NCBI GenBank assembly: GCA_037447655.1
Contig: JBBHKE010003195.1
Coordinates: forward strand, 37,501-85,000
Length of the DNA: 47,500 bases
Direction: 5' to 3'
DNA from: Zygnema cylindricum
Taxonomy: Eukaryota > Streptophyta > Zygnematophyceae > Zygnematales > Zygnemataceae
In this document: in pieces, positions 1-9,824 of the stretch
Numbering within the stretch: position 1 is the first letter of the stretch
Layout of the letters: each line of letters starts with the position of its first letter
The notes under the pieces: model-generated
The model's database searches: none
The model's input: the letters and a program-made list of their open reading frames with translations, nothing else
Told to the model about the DNA's origin: nothing
Position numbers and translations under genes: made by a program

Positions 1-2454
1 ACCGAAGCCTCCACGGCCCAACAAATATGTATCGTTGAAGTTCTCTGTAGTCTGAATGATGTCACCAAGAGTGAGATTAAAGTCGAGTTTCTGAAAAATA
101 GTAAATTTTCCTTCAGACGATATAGAAAAAGATCCCGCGGAAAGCGCAGCATACTCAGCGATCTCAAGATCTAATTGACTGAATGGAATTTTTCGTTTTC
201 GACAGAAATATAATGCACCAACAAAAACCATTAACGCTAGGACTGTTCCTCCCACTCCACTAATAATCACGAATTGGATGGGTAGCTTTTTTCCGTGTTT
301 TCGATTTGAGGGAGGAAAATCCATTGTTGGAGAAGGGACTTGACAAACAGGGAGAGAGGAACCACCACAGAGCCCTGAATTATTACTGTAAAAAGAGATA
401 TTTTCGAGGTTTGGAGGAACTGGGCCAGTCAAGAAATTATTGGAAACATTAAAATAAGTGAGAGAAGTCATATTGCTGTAAACATCAGGAATTGTTCCTG
501 TAAAATTATTTTGAGAGAAGTCGAGATATGCCAAGTTTGCCATGTTGGAAAAATTGGACGCAATAGGTCCCGACAGCTGATTGCTCGAGAAATCTAGATA
601 CCTCAAAAAATCCAAGGCTCCAAAAGAGGGCAAACCGCCCGACAATTTGTTTTCACTCATATCTATCACCAATAAACTTGTGGGAAAGTTCAAAATAGAG
701 CCAGTGAATTCATTATTCGAAAAATTGATTTGTTTTAGAGCTGTCATTGTTACAAGATTTGGAAGAGGACCCAAAAATGCATTATTTGCAAGATTTATAC
801 TAATTAATGGAGAAATGTCGGGGAGATTAAAGGGTCCAGCAAAATTGTTATCTTGTAAACCCAAAAGAAATAAACGGGTGAAAAAGTTGGAGGAGAGATC
901 AAGAGTAACAAGAGAGGACCAATTGACCTCATCGATACTTCCACTAAAATTATTGCGAGAGAGATTGAGGTTTGTCATTGATGTCAGATTTGAAAGAACA
1001 GAAATTTTTCCGCTTATAAAATTGAATTGAAGCTGTACTTCTTGCAAAGACTGGCAATTTGAGAGGGACGAGGGAAGTGGTCCTGAAAAAGCATTATTGT
1101 AAAGAAAAATAATTACAAGTCTTGAGCAATTAATTTCAGGAATTGGCCCGGTAAAATTGTTTTCATACAAAGATAATTCAAAAAGAGAACCCAAATTTTT
1201 CATCTCTTCAGGAATGCTGCCTGTCAGCTCATTTTCGCCTAAGGCCAAAACACCTAAAGCTGTCAATTTAGACATTTCTACCGGAAGTTTCCCAGACAAA
1301 CGGTTGCCAACAAAAAATATGTAGAATAGTTTGGTACAGTCACCAATCTCAGGAGGAATCTCTCAATAGAAGTCGTTATAGCTGAAATCTAATTGATAAA
1401 GTCCAGTTTTACTCTTTCCGGTACAAAGAGCTTTCAAAAAACTTGTAATGTTGGAATTGAATCGATTTTGGCCGATCATTAATTGAGAAAAATTTCCAGC
1501 TGCCACCTCAATCGGTATTTCTCCACTCAAACTATTAAAGGTAAAATCAATTGAAGCTCCAGTTCCATCCAGATTTTTAAATTCAACAGGAATGGTTCCA
1601 GTGAGATTATTACCTCTGAGGTTAATATCTTCTATGCTTTGTAAGGCAAGAGACCCTGGAATTGGACCAATCAGATTACAGTTTTCACACCAAAAAATTG
1701 ACAAACCGGGAGGCCAAAAATTTGCTTCTGATGGAAGACTGGAAGGAGACATTATATTGTAACTAAGTTCAACATGAGTCAGAAGAGTCAGATTCCTTAA
1801 CCACAAGGGAAATACTCCGGTAAAGAAATTACCTGCCAGTGTCAATTCCTTCAGCGACTTCAAATTCGACAAAGGCAGTTTATCCATATCTCCTGTAAAG
1901 GAATTTACCCCGAGTCTAAGAAGTTCCAAACTATTTAAGTTTGCAACTGAATCCAGACCTCCGTTCAGTCTCATCCCGGACAGGTCCAGTGACGTCAGCG
2001 CTTTCAATCCTGACCAGCTCTCAGGAATAGGACCTGAAAGATGATTGCTCGAGAGGTCGAGCAACTTCAAAGCCGACAACTTTCCGATACTTGGCGGGAG
2101 CGTTCCGTCCAGTTGCTGAAATCGACTTATTGTCAGATTAACAATCCGTACGGCGCCTGCGACATTTTCGCAAACTATTTTTGCTAATTGGACTTCTGCT
2201 GCCGGCCAGCAGCAAGCTTGCGAGGTATTGGTTTCGCTCCAGCCGGGCAGCGCGACCGAAAAGTTTCCTAAAACGGGCAGCGCATCTGCCAGCGCATCCG
2301 CGTCTCCGGTGGAAAGCGTCAGTTTGCAGTTTGCCGTAACGGACGGAACTGTAACAGAGAACAGCCAGCCAGCCGCCAGTAGAAAAGGGAGAACGCGTTG
2401 CCACGTGGCGGTGTGAAGAGGAACCATTGGGAGGGAGACAGCTGGCAGACGCAA
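1..2454 (-). pseudogene. LRR receptor-like kinase, 5' exon with premature stop (copy L)
   Basis: Ectodomain part of a plasma-membrane LRR receptor kinase. The start at 2454 (MRLPAVSLP) is followed by a hydrophobic signal-peptide core (VLPFLLAAGWLFSV) ending near TANC, an LRR N-terminal cap with a CC pair, then plant-type LRRs (LxxLxLxxNxLxGxIP). The frame is open to TGA at 1365-1363, where the inverted copy has GGA (Gly). Ignoring that codon, the same frame runs on through about ten more LRRs, the GLCGG juxtamembrane motif, a transmembrane stretch (about 180-290, followed by CRKRK) and the start of the kinase glycine loop at the window edge. Comparison with the other copy puts the exon end about 11 bases outside the window. 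A single substitution therefore separates this copy from a full-length exon. It could produce a secreted LRR-only protein, be a pseudogene, or reflect a sequencing error. The subfamily is uncertain; an LRR-X/EMS1-like type is my guess. Confidence 0.85.
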
Positions 2455-2614
2455 GGGTTATTGAAAAGCATGGAGAGAGAAGAGAGAGAATGAAAAGGGA
2501 GGAACAAGAGATGCGACAAAGGGATACATTTCCTTTGTAGAAAATAGAAGAGAGGGAAAGACACTTCGAGGAGAGGAGAGAGAAGAGAGAGAGAAGAGGA
2601 GACTGATCTTCCAT
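2455..2614 (-). promoter_or_regulatory. Pyrimidine-rich 5' leader / core promoter zone of the LRR-RLK
   Basis: Directly upstream of the ATG at 2454 the coding strand is a CT-rich run (GA-rich on the plus strand, with repeated GAGAGAAGAGA words). CT-rich tracts in the 5' leader or core promoter are common in plant genes. No convincing TATA box is visible further upstream on this strand. The short ORFs in this tract are low-complexity artefacts. Confidence 0.45.
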
Positions 2615-2834
2615 AGATTGTGCGAAATGATGAATCCTACCGTACCGTACGGTAAAGCACCATTTGGAGCAAGATTAAGGACTGCTGCCACAAACTTTTT
2701 GTCTCCTGCAAACCCGACAAGCCATAAGGGGGCAGAAAGCTCGCAATGCCCGACAAACTGCAGGACAGATATGTACATTTATGTACGGCATCGTCCTTTG
2801 CAGGGCGGCCGTACTGGCAGACACAACGTTGCTA
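2615..2834. other. Upstream region of the LRR-RLK, no gene seen
   Basis: No coding sequence is recognised. The one visible structure is the perfect palindrome TACCGTACGGTA at 2643-2654. The promoter of the minus-strand receptor kinase would lie here if the gene is expressed. Confidence 0.4.
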
Positions 2835-2897
2835 ACCTAAAGCATAGTTCAAAAGTACGTGCAATATGCCTATTGTACGCAAAACATACAATATGAC

Positions 2898-3394
2898 CTT
2901 AAAAGCATAGTTGTTCACGGCGTTTAGTGCGAACGATTTAATCGCGACAAATTATACGTAACAAACGCATTGAACCTTTTGAAAAAATCGTAAAAATCGT
3001 TAATGAATTTTCGTCCTACTATTCCGTACATGTAAACAAAAATAAATTTCACATATATCGCAGTTTGTACCATTTTCGTACATTTTCCGTATCTTTCCGT
3101 AATAGTCCGTACATTTTTGGTACAACTCCGTTCATTTCTGTAAAATTTCTGTTCAGTTTACCGGACAGAAAGTACTACGAAGTGCAACGTATCTTTTCGT
3201 CAAATTTCGTACATTTACCATACAAAACCGTACAGCTATCGTAAAATACCGTACAGTTTCCGTGAATTAGCCGTTCAGTTTACCGGACAGAAAGTACATC
3301 GCGTTTTTTTCCGATTTATTCAAAAGTCACGAATTATACGTTTTAATCGGAAAAAATGAAAAAATCGCGCGATTTGAACAACTATGCTTAAAAG
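2898..3394. mobile_element. Nested hAT-type MITE inside M1, 8-bp target duplication
   Basis: The element (2906-3386, 481 bp) begins CATAGTTGTTCA and ends with the inverse TGAACAACTATG. It is flanked by perfect 8-bp copies of CTTAAAAG (2898-2905 and 3387-3394). It is rich in short CGTAC/CCGTAC words. A sequence matching its left end reappears inverted at about 45815-45945, so this is a dispersed family. It splits M1 and is therefore the younger insertion. Confidence 0.82.
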
Positions 3395-3554
3395 TTAAAA
3401 CCCATATTGTATTGGTCACAAAATGAAAAAAAATAGTAGCAGGGTTGAGTTGCACACCGATCGATAGAGAATTAAACCTCATGTCTAAATTTTGAAAAAC
3501 ATTCGGACAAAAAATTATTTTTCTGTGAGTTTTGAGGTATTTTTTATTTAAACC

Positions 3555-3732
3555 GTCAGATTCGGACGATCGGACAGTCGCTGATAAAAGTAGCGATCTA
3601 AAAAGATCACATGAAAAGCCCATAACACAACTTACGATAGGACTATAGTCAGATTTGGAAAATCGGACAGTCGCTGACCAAAGTAGCGATCTAAGAAGAT
3701 CACATGAAAAGCCCATAACATAACTTACAATA
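3555..3732. repeat. 94-bp tandem duplication inside MITE M1
   Basis: Two adjacent units begin GTCAGATT at 3555 and 3649 (offset 94). Both contain ATCGGACAGTCGCTGA, AGTAGCGATCTAA and GATCACATGAAAAGCCCATAAC. The related element at 4041-4306 has only one inverted copy, so the duplication arose within M1 or its lineage. Confidence 0.75.
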
Positions 3733-4040
3733 AAGGAGCCTACAGAAGGCCTACAATAGAAACGCCTACTTTTTAACTATGACCTAAAGCGTGCATTGGC
3801 TCTCTTTTGGGCCAATCAATAATAAAATCGCATTTAATTTAAATTTTTAAACGTTTTCAACGATTTTATGCCTGTTAGGATCTGGAGTGCAAAATTCCGC
3901 CAGAAAATATTTCTATATGTTACTCCAGTTATACATGTCTTAGAAATTTCTGAGTTCTGAGAAATTACTCAACTGCGGATCTGGAAAAATGATGGAAAGC
4001 AACTACACGTATTTTTGGCAGTGATGTATATTGTTTCAAT

Positions 4041-4306
4041 CATAGTTCAAAAGTAGGCGTTTTATGGTAGGCCTTTGGTAGGCGCAAGTTGTGTTATGGG
4101 CTTTTCATGTGATCTTCTTAGATCGCTACTTTGATCAACGACCGTCCGATGACGTTTAATTCTCTATCGAACGATGTGCAACTCAACCCTGTTACTATTT
4201 TTTTTCATTTTGCGACCAATACAATATGGGTCTTAAGGTTATATTGTATGTTTTGCGTACAATAGGCATATTGTATGGGCCTACTTTCAATTACTTTTGA
4301 ACTATG
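4041..4306. mobile_element. MITE M2, short inverted relative of M1
   Basis: Starts CATAGTTCAAAAGTAGGCG and ends with the inverse of CATAGTTCAAAAGTAA. Internally it matches M1 in the opposite orientation (CACATGAAAAGCCCATAAC, the CTCTATCG region and TGTACGCAAAACATACAATAT). No matching 8-bp flanks are seen (GTTTCAAT versus GTTAGTTG), so the target duplication has decayed or the ends are slightly misplaced. The preceding stretch 3790-4040 is AT-rich with nothing recognisable. Confidence 0.6.
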
Positions 4307-4317
4307 GTTAGTTGTAA

Positions 4318-4405
4318 GGTCTAATGGTGTGTGCCCATGTAACTGAAACTTTGAAATGTTACTTTGTATTTTTTACGGTGTCCTTTTCAAAGTGTTCCTA
4401 TGGGT
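4318..4405. repeat. Short dispersed repeat, inverted relative at about 42597-42690
   Basis: The words CCCATGTAAC, AACTTTGAAA, TTACGGTGT and CTTTTCAAAGTGTTCC in this stretch reappear in reverse complement and the same order at about 42597-42690, inside the large foldback element. It is probably a fragment or small relative of that family. No coding content. Confidence 0.5.
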
Positions 4406-4459
4406 TCCGACGCTAATCATGATGGCACGTACTTCCACGATACCAAAGAGTACAATTTA

Positions 4460-4738
4460 TTATGACGTTTTCACTGCGCGGTTTGTAAAAACGCAGTTAC
4501 ATCATAACATCATGTATTAAATCATTTTTTGTACTTTTTTTCGTTAATACGGTACAACGTTGTACGTTAGCCACACTATTTAAAACGGCACTATGCTAGA
4601 GTTGTTAACGCTGATTAAAAGAGTACCTTGAATAATGAAAAGAAAAATTTAGAGTTATTTACTCTTTTTAAGGTTTTTGGGTCAAAATTCGTGGTGACAG
4701 AATTAGCGTTAATAACGTTAATTACGATTCACGGTGTA
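4460..4738. mobile_element. Truncated MITE of family B
   Basis: Matches the full-length copy at 9825-10306 over the CGCGGTTTGTxAAAACGCAGTTACAT block, the TACTTTTTT/GTACAA block and the CACACTATTTAAAACG block. It ends in the shared terminus ACGATTCACGGTGTA. The left end is missing and replaced by unrelated sequence. Confidence 0.6.
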
Positions 4739-4893
4739 GTGTTAATGGAAAATTATGATTAATAATACTATTCAATGCAAGGAGACGTGGCAGTTTATAG
4801 TCCACGTATTTAAATAATGTTGTTAACTATATTTTGTGATTTTCGGCTATAAGTAGTAACGACTTATTAATACTAATAACAATGAGTGGTGTA
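4739..4893. mobile_element. Degenerate MITE of family A flanking hAT copy A
   Basis: Shares the block GGAGACGTGGCA...AGTCCACGT and the end TACTAATAACAATGAGTGGTGTA with the 203-bp family A copies at 9619-9821 and 45501-45703. The same degenerate copy is found beside hAT copy C (36440-36590 plus 37397-37425) and beside copy B (about 35850-36017). It therefore travelled with, or predates duplication of, the hAT unit. Confidence 0.55.
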
Positions 4894-5540
4894 GTGTTGC
4901 ATCTCCCTTTGCAAAAAAACAGCTCGTGTACCTCTTCTTTTTACTATTTGTCTTTTCGCAATCTCCCTTTACGAATAATTTTTTTCCTCGACCGTCACCT
5001 CCTTCAAGATATTTGTTCCTAATTTTGCGTGTAACTCTTAGATTAATGCTTAAACACTTATATTAATGTTTATTCTCTCGCAAATCTAATTTTTTCGCTA
5101 CAATTTTTGGACAGTTTTTATTTCGACAGCGATACCATGTTATAAATTATGCAAAAAAGGTAAAGTTTTAATTATGTATGTTTAAAAATAAAATCATAGT
5201 TTTCACATAGAAAATCAATTCACAAAAAACACATTGTGATGAGGAAAAAAAACAAAAAATATTTTGTAGTATCAAATATAGAAATAAACAAATAACAACC
5301 TCGTTCTATTTTCGACTCTATTGTACAAATTCTCTACCTCAAACTTAAAACTACACAAAAATTTATAAATCTAAATTTGGTATACATACGACGCTTTGGT
5401 AATTTGATAAAAATAAGCATTGCGATTGAAAAAAAAAAGCAAAATAACACTAGAAAAATTGTGAAATGCAACAAAAATTTCAAAGGAAAAAAAAACAAGA
5501 TAACAAATACTAAAAAAATAACAATAATTAGAAAACAAAA
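4894..5540. other. AT-rich 3' flank of hAT copy A
   Basis: Homologous in order and content to 37420-37985 beside hAT copy C and, inverted, to 35220-35850 beside copy B. It includes the shared words GCATTAAAC-like leader, TGCAAAAAAGGTAAAGTTTT and AAAACTATGCATTTAAAA. No gene is seen; it is probably the 3' non-coding and subterminal region of the element. The small ORFs here are A/T-run artefacts. Confidence 0.5.
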
Positions 5541-7765
5541 CAAAATAAAAAACTATGCATTTAAAACATCTCGGTTAGATCTAACACACAAAAGATCACT
5601 AACAATTGAAGTCGCTTGTGAGCTCCTCTTCTTTGTTATCGTGTTCCCGGCATTCGAAAAATTGCATTCGGACATGGAGCTAGAAGCTGGAATAGCTAGA
5701 ATAGATCTAGCAACACTGGCTAGAATAGGAAACCCTCCATCTTTCGCACGTACATTTGATTTTTTTTTCCACCATTCAAGTATGTTAAGGTTTAATCTTT
5801 CGTCGTTGGTTAATTTTAAATCAAAATAACGTTTCATTTCGTCATTAACGAGCGTTTTTTTGTCGATGGTAATAAAAACCTCATTTTTATCATCGCTCTC
5901 ACCAAAAAAATTGTGGAAACCGTCTTTACTCTGCGATGTTTTTCGTTTTTTTGTGATGCGTTGAGGACTACCGAAATCAACGTCATCACCGAGGTCGTTT
6001 GCGAGTTCTCGAGGTTTGACCCTTGCGCTTTCAATTTCGGTTTTTGATACCCCAATTATTTCAAGCTTTTATTTTTGCCGGGGATCTAAGAGAGTCGTGA
6101 CAATATGATACTTATGAAGGCCCCACTTCGGTAGTGCGAATTTCACAAAAAGTTGTTTAAATTTTTGCAAGTTTAGGGAATCGGTGGGGCATTCTTTTTC
6201 ACCGTCATTGTAAGATGTTTTTCTTATCTTACAATGGTTTTGGAGAGACGATAGCTCAAACAAAACCAAATGTAAAGTTGGTTTTTTGAATTTTTCCAAC
6301 TTTAGGGTCGCTTCTTTAAACCTTTCCAAAAATCGTATAAGTTCGGTAAGGTGAGTCTTATCGATACAAGCAAAAAGTATCAATTTATTTTTTGCTTGAG
6401 CGATTGGTCCTATCTCATTGAATGCATCGTAAATACTTTTAAGCATTCGGAGCAAAGAATTCCACCGTGTTGCGTTTTCTTGTTTTTAAGTGTTTTTTAA
6501 AAGATTTTGTAAATTACTTTGTTTGAAAAACGTGACCAATGATTTACACGCGTCAATTAGATAAAAAAATCAGGAACTTGCACATTGTATTTGCTTTTTT
6601 TGGAAGTTCCGCTCTTATTCAAGATCGTTGTCACAATTGTTGCAATTTTATGGTCCGCGAAAGGTATCCAAGTAAACATACTCGGTAGACCTCATACTCG
6701 GTAGACCTTCAGTCGCACACATGTTAGAGCCACTAGCAGTCATAACAACGCAGAGATCAAAATTAGACATTTCAAAATTGGTCAAACAATTTTTGAAAGC
6801 CGTTAAAACATTTTCCACAATGTGTTTTTCCTACGGAAAAAAGATTGATTTGAAGCGTCCGTGCATGAAGTTTAAATTATTTGTCAACAAAATGAGCGGT
6901 TACTGACATGAATGAGGTTATTTTTATTGTCTCGGTCCAGAGATCGGTCGTGAATGCGACAAAAATATTGTTATCAATATTTTCTCTGGATGATCAAACT
7001 ACGAATATCTTTTGCAGAAGATATAATGTAGTTTTTTACACTATTGATGGACATGAGTAGTTGGTCGATGTCAACACTTTTGTTGGCACTAACATCAAAC
7101 AATGCTTGACAAAACGCTTGAAAACCTGGGGAAAAAAACAAAAAAAACAATAAGAAAATATCATACAATTACTAACCATGATTAATAAAGAAGGTTTCTA
7201 CCGAAATGATTTTTTTTTATGGAAAGACAAATAAAAAACAACATCATGACAAACTAAGCTCAAATATATAAATTTATGAACAAAACAAGTTGTAATGACA
7301 TATACACTAAAGCCATCTTAAATAGAATTTAAAATAAATCATACCTGAACCGTCGACTATCGAAAATGGTCGAAGGTCTTCACAACACATCAACACCACC
7401 ATTTTCTCATTTTTTTTTCGGTCACTCGTTTTCGCCTCCGTTTTTGAAAGAAACTTATGAAGAAGTCCTCTTGAATTATCAATGTCGGCCAAATCTAAAC
7501 ATGTGTGAGTATTGATTGTTGAAGTACCGTTTGCTGACTTGTATTTGTAAACTATGAAACATGTATTACTAGCCACAAAACCTGCCCCCTTTACCATGTA
7601 TTTGTTTGATGTTTTAACTTTATAGACATGCTCAAATTTTTTCCAACAATTTGAAGTGGCCCTACTTTCTTTCACTAGGTAATACTGAGGAATTTCACCA
7701 TTTTTTGATTTTCGAAGTTCGTTTTGGATTGTAGTTTTAAGGGAAGCGAGGATGTTTTTCTCCAT
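5541..7765 (-). pseudogene. hAT-family transposase pseudogene, copy A (most complete)
   Basis: Cut-and-paste transposase with frameshifts and stops, read from 7765 to 5553. In order: MEKNILASLK start; a BED zinc-finger-like N-terminus (CWKKFEHVY, then SNTC, with the first zinc-binding Cys changed to Ser, then GTSTINTHTC); DLRPFSIVDGSG; after an intron, GFQAFCQALFD; the RNase H-fold motif FTTDLWTETIK with the first catalytic Asp (about 6930); a degraded SGSNM segment; TRWNSLLRMLKS (about 6460); GLHKYHIVTTLLDPRQK; and the C-terminal hAT dimerisation domain (ILEWWKKKS, FPILASVARSILAIPASSSMSE). Frame breaks occur around 6069, 5834 and 6500-6970. This is too damaged to be active. Copies B and C elsewhere in the window are more deleted relatives. 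Confidence 0.88.
7127..7344 (-). other. Predicted intron in hAT transposase copy A
   Basis: The donor is TCAG|GTATG (exon ends at 7345). The acceptor is a T-rich tract followed by CCCCAG|GTTTTC (exon resumes at 7126). Removing 218 bases joins DGSG to GFQAFC in frame and restores the continuous motif DLRPFSIVDGSGFQAF known from hAT transposases. Confidence 0.75.
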
Positions 7766-7780
7766 TTTAGTGTATGACTA

Positions 7781-8190
7781 AGTTTTGTGTTTGAATTGTG
7801 GTCGAGTTTCTCTAACTTAAATAGCAATTCAATTTATCGATTTATTGTTTGACACATGTGAGTTCGCCAATAATTAGGACTAGTCGTGGGAGATTGACGT
7901 AATAGTTTGATTTTAACATATTTATTAACCAATTATTACTACATGTCGCATGACATTGACATAATAATATGATATATTTGTGGAAACACAGTATAAAATG
8001 CATAAATAGCACTTTGCAATAATGTACGACATATGAATAAGCATATAATTACGATTTAGTCGCATTCCCTAAGATTTGCGAAATGAATAAAGTACTACTG
8101 TGTCAAATTTGCGACGCTTTGTCGCGTTCCCCAAGATTTGCGAAATGAATAGTGTTACTATAGTACTGTGTCAGATTTGCGACGCTAATC
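7781..8190. other. 5' flank of hAT copy A
   Basis: Shared with hAT copy C at 39100-39440: both have GAATTGTGGTCGAGTTTCTC, AATAATATGATATATTTGTG, ATGCATAA/AATAGCACTTTGCAATAATGTACGAC and one or two copies of the TTTGCGACGCTTTGTCGCGTTCCC repeat. It is probably the promoter and subterminal region of the transposon. No gene of its own. Confidence 0.55.
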
Positions 8191-8650
8191 ATGATGTCAC
8201 GTACTTCCACGATACCAAAGAGTACAATGTACAAAAATGTTGGATTATAGGGATTATAGTATGTGAATCAACCGCCCGAATCTGCCCGGCCCCCCAATTT
8301 TGGCAACCGAATCCGTTCCGGATCCGACGGGGGCAGTCAATTAACGGTTGGTCGCGGTTTTAGTTGACCATTTGCGACCTTTAGGCTCTGGCCAGAGGTC
8401 GCAAACGGTCAACCGAAACGGTGACCGACCGTTAACCGACCGCCAGCGCCTGATCTGGAATGGATTCGGTTGCCAAATTTTGGGGGTTGGGCGGTTACGG
8501 TCGGTTGATTCACCAGAAAAAAAAGGTCGGTTACAGTCGGTCATCCAAAAAACCAAAATAAATGAAAATTTTGTACTGTCTATAAAATCCAACATTATTG
8601 TACTTTATACTCTTGTTATCGTGGAAGGTTTACGGGAGATGTACCACTAA
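8190..8650. mobile_element. Foldback element, type 1, two inverted arms
   Basis: Near-palindromic. The left arm (about 8195-8390) and right arm (about 8398-8640) are inverted copies meeting at TTTGCGACCT / AGGTCGCAAA around a 15-base loop. The outer ends are CTTCCACGATA-CAAAGAGTA and its inverse. Arm words include GGCAACCGAATCC, TTCCGGATCC/TGGATTCGG and AACGGTCGGT. No coding capacity, and no clear target duplication. ORFs read across it are artefacts of the arms. Confidence 0.72.
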
Positions 8651-8654
8651 TTTT

Positions 8655-9095
8655 GTACTTATTCGGGTACGGGCAAGTACTTGTAGTCGCGAGAAATCGA
8701 GTTTGGGTTAACTTTTATTTTCGTAATCGTGTTTCGGTTAACGGTTAACAATATTGGAGCGTGACATAATCCGGTCGGATGTTGGGTATTCTGATCTTGA
8801 AAATAAAAAAAACAGTCGGTTTCGATTATCTCAAATTTCGAATTTTGCGACCTCGGGCCCCAAGCCCAGTGGTCGCAAAAGACAAAAAAAATTAGATACC
8901 GGAAACCGACAAGTTATTTGTTTTCAAAATTTGAACACCCGATACCCGACCGGGTTATGTCACGCTCCTAAATTGTTACCTTTTACTTGATACGCGTTTA
9001 CTAATATAAAAGTTAACTGAAACTCGATTTCTTGCGACTACCCGTACCCAACAGTACCCGAAATAAGTACAAAAATTATCGTACCCAATTAATTA
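8655..9095. mobile_element. Foldback element, type 2, two inverted arms
   Basis: The left arm starts TTTTGTACTTATTCGGGTAC and the right arm ends with its inverse, GTACCCGAAATAAGTACAAAA. The arms also share GAGAAATCGAGTTT and GGAGCGTGACATAA. They meet at TTTTGCGACC / GGTCGCAAAA near 8850-8880. A second copy lies at 36018-36440. The centre (TTTGCGACC) is shared with type 1 elements, so the two types are related. Confidence 0.7.
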
Positions 9096-9104
9096 CAAAA
9101 TTAG

Positions 9105-9400
9105 TGGTGTGGTACACCTCCCTTATACCTTCCCGATAACGAGAGTACAAAGTACAATAATGCTAGATAGTATGGACAGTACAAAACCTTCATTTTTTTT
9201 CCATTTTTGCTACCCGACCGTACCCGGTTTTTTTTTTTTTCTTTTTTCTAAATCGCCTGCCCAAATCTGGCTCAGCCCCCAATATATGGCACCTAGATCT
9301 GTTCCGGAACCGACGTGGGCGGTCGGGTCACGGCCGGGTACGGATTCGGGTACCCGATTGCGACCATTGACTCAGGTTTTTTCTCGCGAGCCATCGCAGA
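9105..9400. mobile_element. Single-arm remnant of a type 1 foldback
   Basis: Retains the outer end (GAGAGTACAAAGTACAATAATG) and one arm (GACAGTACAAAA, GGCACCTAGATCTGTTCCGG, GGGCGGTCGGGTCACGG). It then breaks off at the MITE starting at 9402. The second arm is absent. Confidence 0.55.
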
Positions 9401-9401
9401 C

Positions 9402-9612
9402 TATACCGTGTATCGCGCTATGTTAATATTTTTTTGCCACATAAACCATCTTTAATCCGTACATCTCATTTTATGATGGAGATCGCCAATCGGAAGGTGA
9501 GAATCTTGCATTTCAATTACAATCGTCATAACATAATCCGACTGTTGTATACGGAGAAAAAATGTTTTGAGTAACAAAAAAAACATTAACACTAATAACG
9601 ATACACGGTGCT
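9402..9612. mobile_element. MITE of family D
   Basis: The inverted ends TACCGTGTATCGCG and CTAATAACGATACACGGTG enclose inverted subterminal blocks (GCCACATAAACCATCTTTAA versus GGAGAAAAAATGTTTTGAGT). The core contains GGAGATCGCCAATCGGAAGG. Related copies or pieces lie at 10851-10886, 31190-31262, 31340-31426 plus 32332-32460, and 40701-40893. Confidence 0.65.
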
Positions 9613-9618
9613 GTAAGG

Positions 9619-9821
9619 TACACCTTGAACCGTTATTAGATTATAGAAATTATTAGAGTAAAGAAAAAATTAGCGTCATTCATTCTAATATAGTGCCAGG
9701 AGATGTGGCAAATTATGGTCCACGTCGTTAAATTGTTTAATTTGTTCTATTTAAGGTATCAATGTCCAAATTTTGGGGTGCCGATATAGAGTACATAAGG
9801 CTAATAACGATTCACGGTGTA
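9619..9821. mobile_element. 203-bp MITE of family A flanked by TA
   Basis: TACACCTTGAACCGTTATTAG at the left and CTAATAACGATTCACGGTGTA at the right form inverted ends with TA at the outermost positions, as expected of Tc1/mariner (Stowaway-like) insertions. The length, 203 bp counting both TAs, is identical to the copy at 45501-45703, which lies in the opposite orientation and shares the core GTGCCAGGAGA(T/C)GTGGCA and ATTTTGGGGTGCCGATATAGAG. No coding content. Confidence 0.78.
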
Positions 9822-9824
9822 CAG

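Larger units (their letters stand above)
2835..3789. mobile_element. hAT-type MITE M1 with 8-bp target duplication, carrying a nested MITE
   Basis: The element spans 2843-3781 and is bounded by the 8-bp direct repeat ACCTAAAG at 2835-2842 and 3782-3789. Its ends are inverted: CATAGTTCAAAAGTA on the left and the reverse complement of CATAGTTAAAAAGTAGG on the right. An 8-bp duplication is typical of the hAT superfamily. Inside it sits a second element (2906-3386) and an internal tandem duplication (3555-3732). A related element in opposite orientation lies at 4041-4306. No coding capacity, so non-autonomous. Confidence 0.8.

Noticed and set aside
581-1030. 149-codon ORF opposite to the LRR exon, with a near-identical ORF at 11318-11767
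   Set aside because: Both are antisense to the conserved LRR frames in the two inverted arms; their similarity only reflects the duplication.
2138-2896. Several overlapping ORFs on both strands around the LRR start
   Set aside because: Shadow frames of the signal-peptide exon and the CT-rich leader; serine/leucine-rich composition follows from the repeats.
5377-5829. 150-codon ORF on the plus strand
   Set aside because: Antisense to the hAT C-terminal domain plus A-rich flank.
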